34,972 bases of DNA, from positions 1 to 34,972 of the forward strand of contig CAINHP010000041.1 in NCBI GenBank assembly GCA_903848905.1, in the 5' to 3' direction. Source of the DNA: an uncultured Pseudomonadota bacterium (GTDB lineage Bacteria; Pseudomonadota; Gammaproteobacteria; Methylococcales; Methylomonadaceae). The position numbers and the translations under genes are program-made. Positions 31,332-34,972 of this stretch are shown piece by piece; position 1 is the stretch's first letter; each line of letters starts with the position of its first letter. The notes under the pieces are model-generated. The model did not search any database and was not told the DNA's origin. It saw only the letters and a list, made by a program, of their open reading frames with translations.

Positions 31332-31517
31332 ATGATAAATTCATCAGTCATTCCAACCATCTCGCAAACCATTAGTTCATTAAACCAACCTGTTTTAGTT
31401 AAACCTAATGAGGTTGTTGCTGCAATTACTCCCACAAAGATCGTTGCAGCTGTATCCACTAATGTTAGCGTGGATATGGGAACGTCAAGTTCCCATTCGA
31501 TTAATACACACGCCTAA
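31332..31517 (+). CDS. Small 61-residue peptide related to the one at 741-938
   Basis: ATG at 31332 follows SD GGAG by about 7 bases; an upstream in-frame start at 31272 has no SD. The N-terminus repeats the pattern of the peptide at 741: MINSS, IPTISQTI (residues 7-14), then N and QPV (19-21). The rest is Val/Ala/Thr-rich (EVVAAI, KIVAAVS) and ends in a Ser/Thr/His tail (MGTSSSHSINTHA) with no cysteine. No basic signal peptide. It is followed 28 bases later by a strong terminator, so it is a single-gene transcript. Function unknown. The shared leader-like half and divergent C-terminal half would suit precursor peptides or small structural peptides; no processing enzyme is beside it. Confidence 0.7.
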   Translation: MINSSVIPTISQTISSLNQPVLVKPNEVVAAITPTKIVAAVSTNVSVDMGTSSSHSINTHA

Positions 31518-31544
31518 TATTTAGCGAGATGTTTTTTTAAGAGG

Positions 31545-31580
31545 TAGCCTTGTTTATTGACTTAGACAGGGCTATTTTTT
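31545..31580 (+). terminator. Terminator of the 61-residue peptide gene
   Basis: TAGCCTTGT (31545-31553) pairs with ACAGGGCTA (31566-31574) with a single G-U pair and is followed by six T. Its AGCCTTG/CAGGGCT sequence resembles the terminator after the related peptide gene (956-997). Confidence 0.85.
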
Positions 31581-31673
31581 AACTCATCAATTATTGCATT
31601 GCAGCACAATTTTACTATCACACCATTACGACAATAACGCTTAAGTCTTTACAAAAAAATCATCTCAGTATTT

Positions 31674-31985
31674 TTACAATAATTTTTTAATTGGATATTG
31701 GTTAGAATATTCATCAACTCTTTTTTTTAATTCTTTTCCTGTTCTAAAACGTACAACATGCCTTGCCCTAATTAAGAGTGCTACACCAGTTTTTGGATTA
31801 CGCCCCATAATAGCTTCCCTCTTTAGTATAAAAAAGTTGCCAAATCCTCTAATGTGTACCTGTCCACCTGCTCCTAATTCTTCAATCATACTTTCAATTA
31901 TGACATTAACTGCAGCTTCAACAACCGAATTTGATAAGAAAGGGTATTTCTTGGCAATATTATCGATTAATTCAGATTTAATCAT
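31674..31985 (-). CDS. IHF/HU-family DNA-bending protein (IhfB-like)
   Basis: 103 residues with the full HU/IHF fold: IKSELIDNIAKKYPFLS helix start, VVEAAVNVIIESMIEEL, VHIRGFGNFF, the GRNPKTG arm with the intercalating Pro (61-67) and VRFRTGKELKKRV. It looks closer to IHF beta than to HU. It bends DNA in recombination, replication and transcription. The sequence departs from the highly conserved housekeeping IhfB (LKREAIMGR, LLIRARHVV), and the gene sits among orphan genes rather than after rpsA. It is therefore probably an accessory paralogue, perhaps of mobile-element origin. Its start overlaps the end of the preceding gene by 8 bases, so the two are co-translated. Confidence 0.9.
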   Translation of the reverse strand: MIKSELIDNIAKKYPFLSNSVVEAAVNVIIESMIEELGAGGQVHIRGFGNFFILKREAIMGRNPKTGVALLIRARHVVRFRTGKELKKRVDEYSNQYPIKKLL

Positions 31986-32220
31986 TGTCGTATAAATCCC
32001 ATGTATGCTGCTGGCTGGAAGATAATCTTAATTTTCCATTTATAATCATAGTATTAATTTGAGTGTAAATTCGTTCAGATGAGTCATCACTATTAAGTTT
32101 TTTATCAAGAATTGCAGTTGCCTTATCAGGAACTGTAATACTATTGAGTGGAATTCCTATCTCAATCAATTCTTGACATGCCTGTACAATGCAAATTTCA
32201 GCTTGTTTATCATTATTCAT
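31978..32220 (-). CDS. Hypothetical 80-residue protein coupled to the IHF-like gene
   Basis: Starts with MNNDKQAEICIVQACQELIEIG and continues as a small mixed helical protein (PLNSITVPDKATAILDKKL; SSERIYTQINTMIINGKLRLS), predicted soluble. The 8-base overlap with the IHF-like gene supports both being real and co-expressed. The spacing of helices around IYTQINTMIINGKL could suit a small winged-helix or DNA-associated protein, but I see no motif to confirm this. SD is weak. Confidence 0.6.
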   Translation of the reverse strand: MNNDKQAEICIVQACQELIEIGIPLNSITVPDKATAILDKKLNSDDSSERIYTQINTMIINGKLRLSSSQQHTWDLYDND

Positions 32221-32782
32221 ATTAATTTTTCTTATTTTTATTGAACTTTATGACCGTTAATGCAGTAATAACTGAGATGCTGTTATGGGAGTTTTAACTA
32301 ATTAAAGGTGTGTACTAAACAAAAATACGTCTCTTCTCCGCGAATTATAGCTATTTATAACTTTCAAATTTATCCATTACAACCTAGCGAAGTAACGCTT
32401 ATATCATTATTAAATCGCCCTACCCTGTTCAGTCTAATTTCTAAAAGCTTGCACCAAATTGATACTGTTATGCAATCTCTTGATAAAGCAATTTTCCAGT
32501 AACATTTAATGTTTTATACTTAAAATGAGAATTTTTCAAAATTGTTTTCAAATTCTCGTCAGTCATTTTTTGTTTTGCAACGCTTGTATAAACCAAACAA
32601 TACAGCAACATTTTAATTTTCTCTCGATTGATTATAGTCTAGACTCAATTTGAAAAATTCAGTCAAGGATTAGCTTTTAATTTCTCGGTTTAAACCTAAA
32701 TAATCTTCAAAACAATTAATTTTAAATCTGTTGTGGATTGGATATTCAGCAAAATCTCAATTGACTTGTTGAACCTATATCC
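32221..32782. other. Long low-coding AT-rich region
   Basis: 562 bases with no convincing gene. A 64-codon frame at 32308-32502 starts with GTG without an SD and looks like chance. One 8-bp inverted repeat (GAGAATTT at 32527-32534 / AAATTCTC at 32550-32557) is present. The composition suggests decayed DNA. Confidence 0.5.
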
Positions 32783-32923
32783 TTACTTGTTTAACAGTGC
32801 TGATGTAGCAGTTAAAATTGACATCACAGTATAGGCAAAAACAGCTGCATAATGATGCTCAATTACTTCCACACCGAGCAAACATGACAATGGGACTAGT
32901 AAAATAAGCATGACAATACGCAT
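32783..32923 (-). CDS. 46-residue hydrophobic membrane peptide
   Basis: The ATG at 32923 has a near-perfect ribosome-binding site (CAGGAGT, 7 bases spacing). The 46-residue product is two hydrophobic stretches (IVMLILLVPLSCLLGVEV, then AAVFAYTVMSILTATSALL) around a polar EHH turn, with a short Lys end: a small two-helix membrane protein or a signal-anchored peptide. Similar shapes occur in type I toxins and small regulatory membrane proteins, but there is no antisense RNA or antitoxin that I can point to. Family unknown. Confidence 0.65.
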   Translation of the reverse strand: MRIVMLILLVPLSCLLGVEVIEHHYAAVFAYTVMSILTATSALLNK

Positions 32924-32984
32924 TTATTAACTCCTGAGTTACTTTCATTTTATCGCTCGGTACTTATTCACGTTTTGTTCTTAG

Positions 32985-33263
32985 TCAATTTCTTGAAACT
33001 CGTCCTTGATCCAAAAGATATTCTGCGTGTTTTTCCGCTTCTTCAGGTGTTTTCCAAAAACCACCTTGCCTTGGTTTCCAATTATTCTCGGCTGATGCAA
33101 TTGCATTTTCTAACGAAGAATACGGTTCATATTCACTACCTTCAAGGGAGGTATAAAAATAGTTTTCCTCATTTTTATAAAACCAAATAGGATAAGCACC
33201 ATAACTACCCACGCTATAATAAGTGCAAATATCGTCTTGTTCGTCAGTTAACATAAAGGCCAT
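32985..33263 (-). CDS. Hypothetical 92-residue protein
   Basis: From the ATG at 33263 (an upstream TTG at 33269 is also in frame). It is a soluble acidic protein rich in Tyr and Trp: DEQDDICTYYSVGSYGAYPI; NEENYFYTSLEGSEYEPYSS; NNWKPRQGGFWKTPEEAEKHA. The pattern of short aromatic strands followed by a PEEAEKHAEYLL helix looks like a small compact domain. I do not recognise it. No clear SD, but composition and codon usage look real. Confidence 0.55.
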   Translation of the reverse strand: MAFMLTDEQDDICTYYSVGSYGAYPIWFYKNEENYFYTSLEGSEYEPYSSLENAIASAENNWKPRQGGFWKTPEEAEKHAEYLLDQGRVSRN

Positions 33264-33310
33264 ATTCAATGAATTTAATTAAAATGAGTTATAAGCTGAA
33301 TATTGAAGTT

Positions 33311-33349
33311 AAAAAACTCTCAATGCTTAAATAAATAAAACATTGAGAG
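33311..33349 (-). terminator. Terminator of the His-rich peptide gene
   Basis: Perfect arms CTCTCAATG (33317-33325) and CATTGAGAG (33341-33349). On the minus strand the hairpin is followed by six U (33311-33316). It lies about 105 bases downstream of the leftward gene ending at 33454. Confidence 0.75.
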
Positions 33350-33453
33350 CAGAGGAATATAACTACTTAATTTACAAGGGGCATAACAATACAGTGTTAT
33401 TTTTAGAAAATTTTATAATTTTTATATGTCAGCTTGGTGAATATTTATAATTT

Positions 33454-33594
33454 TTACTTATTGTGCTTGTGATCATCCGAATGATCATGATCGTGTTCAT
33501 GGTCTTCTTTATGTTCATCAGAATCCCTATGATCATGACTGTGGTCATGTGAGTGTTCATGATCGTGTTCGTGTAAATGTTGTGATTGTGTCAT
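33454..33594 (-). CDS. 46-residue His/Asp-rich metal-binding peptide
   Basis: Preferred start ATG at 33594 (weak SD GAGAAG, 8 bases). The frame is open further upstream, but that part lacks an SD and has different composition. The peptide has 16 His among 46 residues, mostly in HxH/HDH alternation with Asp and Glu (HEHDHEHSHDHSHDH; HDHDHSDDHKH). Such tails bind Ni, Zn, Co or Cu, as in HypB, SlyD, Hpn and ZIP/CDF transporter loops. Here the whole protein is the tail, as in the small nickel-storage proteins. hypF in the same window suggests nickel use by the cell, but they are 25 kb apart. It could also be a periplasmic or cytoplasmic zinc buffer. A terminator follows. Confidence 0.7.
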   Translation of the reverse strand: MTQSQHLHEHDHEHSHDHSHDHRDSDEHKEDHEHDHDHSDDHKHNK

Positions 33595-33741
33595 TTGAAT
33601 CTTCTCATAACTTATTATTAAATATGAATAAATTGACTTTGGCGTGATTAATTTGCAAGAAATCAATTTTCAACATAAAATATCACTATTGAGTAGTGAG
33701 ACGACTTTATACAATAGGATTATGACATTTTGATGTATTTT

Positions 33742-34251
33742 TTATTGTTCATCCAACTTAGTGATCGTAGTAAAATCAGCATACGAATAATCACCTACAG
33801 CCTTAATATATTGCTTTAGCTTTTCGACTTTTGTTCTTTCACCTATTAACAAAAGCTTTTTTCTAATATTCTCATGGGCAAAATTGCCATGAAGTAAATA
33901 ATTCATATCAATTTCAAAAATATTTTTTATAATTGATTGATTATCAAAAATAATTTTAGTTTTGTAACTTTCATACATGTTTGTTTTACCTTGATTTAGG
34001 CATTCCTCAATTACAAAATCTTCATCAATATCTGAAAATAACTCAGAATTCATATTTTCACTTTGGATCAATATCTCCTTAGCAATTAATCTTGCTTTTA
34101 TCGCATTATTAATATGGAGTAAAAAACTTTCTCCTCGAAATTCTTTGTCATTAATTCGCTCAACGGTGCATATAACATAAGATGGAAATGAGGAAAAACT
34201 CGTTTCAACTGCAAAAATTCTAATATTTTCGAACTGCATTTTCGTTTTCAT
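33742..34251 (-). CDS. Hypothetical 169-residue protein
   Basis: ATG at 34251 with SD TAGGT about 7 bases upstream. A soluble, mixed alpha-beta protein (MQFENIRIFAVETSFSSFPS; ECLNQGKTNMYESYKT; GNFAHENIRKKLLLIGERTK), without signal, membrane helices or known motifs. Codon usage is very AT-rich like its neighbours. It looks like an orphan gene of the accessory region; no function can be assigned. Confidence 0.6.
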   Translation of the reverse strand: MKTKMQFENIRIFAVETSFSSFPSYVICTVERINDKEFRGESFLLHINNAIKARLIAKEILIQSENMNSELFSDIDEDFVIEECLNQGKTNMYESYKTKIIFDNQSIIKNIFEIDMNYLLHGNFAHENIRKKLLLIGERTKVEKLKQYIKAVGDYSYADFTTITKLDEQ

Positions 34252-34769
34252 GATTTACCTAAATTAATAACATAATTTAAATTCATTCCTGTATAGCTAA
34301 CGCGGTACAAAGTGTGAGAAGTAAATTCTTGAAAATTCTTTTTCTTAAGCACCTATAACGCAAAGCATTATCTATCTTATTATATCGCTTTAGTTATCCA
34401 AGTCTTGCGCATGTAAATTAACACAATAAAAGTAAGTATACTAATGATTTCGATATCAAGGTGATGTTGCGTAGCTTAAATGAATGTTTTTCGTCATTAG
34501 AAGCGGCAAAGACCACCAATGAAATATCGATGCCCTTATCCGCATTCCCAAGCAAAAAACACCATCCAATATGACAATTTAAATTTTTCATTTTCCGCCA
34601 CTTTTGATCGTGCAAAAGTACATCCCCTATTTGGGTGAAGATTACCTGTTTATTTTTGTGTATAATTAACTTGAGTTAAATTAAATATAACTCTGATTTC
34701 TTTGTACATGACAAAAAACAGAACATGTTGAAATAGTTCATAATATAGATTTTACGAAGAGATTGAAAA
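34252..34769. other. Non-coding or decayed region before the transposase
   Basis: 518 bases. A leftward frame is open from about 34670 to 34418 (fragments HDQKWRKMKNLNCHIGW, ADKGIDISLVVFAAS) but has no good start and may be a gene broken by the insertion. The left end of the IS must lie here, but its inverted repeat cannot be identified without the other end. TATAAT at 34659-34664 could be the -10 box for the transposase. Confidence 0.4.
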
Positions 34770-34972
34770 ATGAACCAAATCAACGGGCTTTCAGCGATAT
34801 TAAATGAAAAATTCCAATGGAACAAAGCAAGAATGGATTGCTTTGCCAGAATGCTTGTTGGAGTGATTAAAGCGAGAAGCGTCAACTTAACTGAAATCGC
34901 ATTGATGTTTTCAGGTACGGCGAAGATGGAATCTAATTATCGCCGTATTCAACGATTCCTGCATGATTTCAA
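34770..34972 (+). mobile_element. IS4-family transposase, N-terminal part (runs off window)
   Basis: The ATG at 34770 opens a frame to the window end (67 codons seen). The sequence NEKFQWNKARMDCFARMLVG, then VIKARSVNLTEIALMFSGTA and SNYRRIQRFLHDF, matches the N-terminal domain of IS4-type DDE transposases, which bind the IS ends. The catalytic part is outside the window. A moderate SD (GAAGAGA) precedes it. The element marks the accessory nature of this end of the window. Confidence 0.85.

Noticed and set aside
32308-32502. 64-codon rightward frame with a GTG start
   Set aside because: No SD, no recognisable composition, and located in decayed AT-rich DNA.

Overview
This window is AT-rich bacterial chromosome, almost certainly from a gammaproteobacterium. 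The evidence is the set of core genes (tilS, degP/mucD-type htrA, iscR, lipB-lipA, tusD-tusC, an E. coli-type gltA and emrAB). A DUF928 gene overlapping a CHASE2 adenylate cyclase, a FapA/DUF342 protein, a YcgR-like PilZ protein and a Tim44-like membrane protein suggest a sulfur-oxidising lineage of the Beggiatoa/Thioploca/Thiothrix type. That placement is an inference from gene content only. No rRNA, tRNA or CRISPR array was seen.

Layout. 1-938: the start of a leftward protein with 30-base (10-residue) tandem repeats, then a 65-residue peptide gene with its own ribosome-binding site and terminator. 1010-6341: a periplasmic binding protein of the PQQ-alcohol-dehydrogenase-associated type, a DegP-type protease, tilS and a Tim44-like protein. 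6460-9475 (leftward): iscR, a 46-codon ORF and hypF. 9802-13338: a DUF1566 lipobox-less exported or anchored protein, then DUF928 plus CHASE2-adenylate cyclase. 13528-17512: a secreted nuclease, a small hypothetical, FapA and a PilZ protein with an unusual helical insert. 17614-20664: a small exported protein, a single-domain response regulator, an aldo/keto reductase behind an unusual structured leader, and a membrane-anchored monohaem cytochrome. 20773-23041: tusD-tusC (no tusB) converging on lipB-lipA. 23315-28687: an HPPD-like VOC dioxygenase with citrate synthase, then an EmrAB-type exporter. 29027-30313: a dihaem cytochrome c peroxidase preceded by a perfect CRP-type half-site pair.

30314-34972 is different: very AT-rich, sparsely coding and full of short orphan genes. 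It holds a perfect 17-bp hairpin, a decayed-looking ORF, a second small peptide gene, an IHF/HU-type DNA-bending protein with an overlapping partner, a 46-residue membrane peptide, a 46-residue His/Asp-rich metal-binding peptide, two hypothetical proteins and the start of an IS4-type transposase running off the window. It looks like an accessory or decaying region.

The best candidate for something undescribed is the pair of small peptide genes at 741-938 and 31332-31517. They lie about 30 kb apart, yet share an N-terminal pattern (MI-S-S, then IPTI-x-Q-x-I, then N and QPV). They diverge into short-residue-rich C-termini. Each has a strong Shine-Dalgarno, a palindrome just upstream and a hairpin-plus-U-tract terminator just downstream. 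This is the layout of a family of independently transcribed secreted or modified peptides. No modifying enzyme is visible next to either. Other points worth a second look are the SD-sequestering terminator-like leader of the aldo/keto reductase, the HPPD-like/citrate synthase pair, the orphan tusDC and the His-rich peptide.
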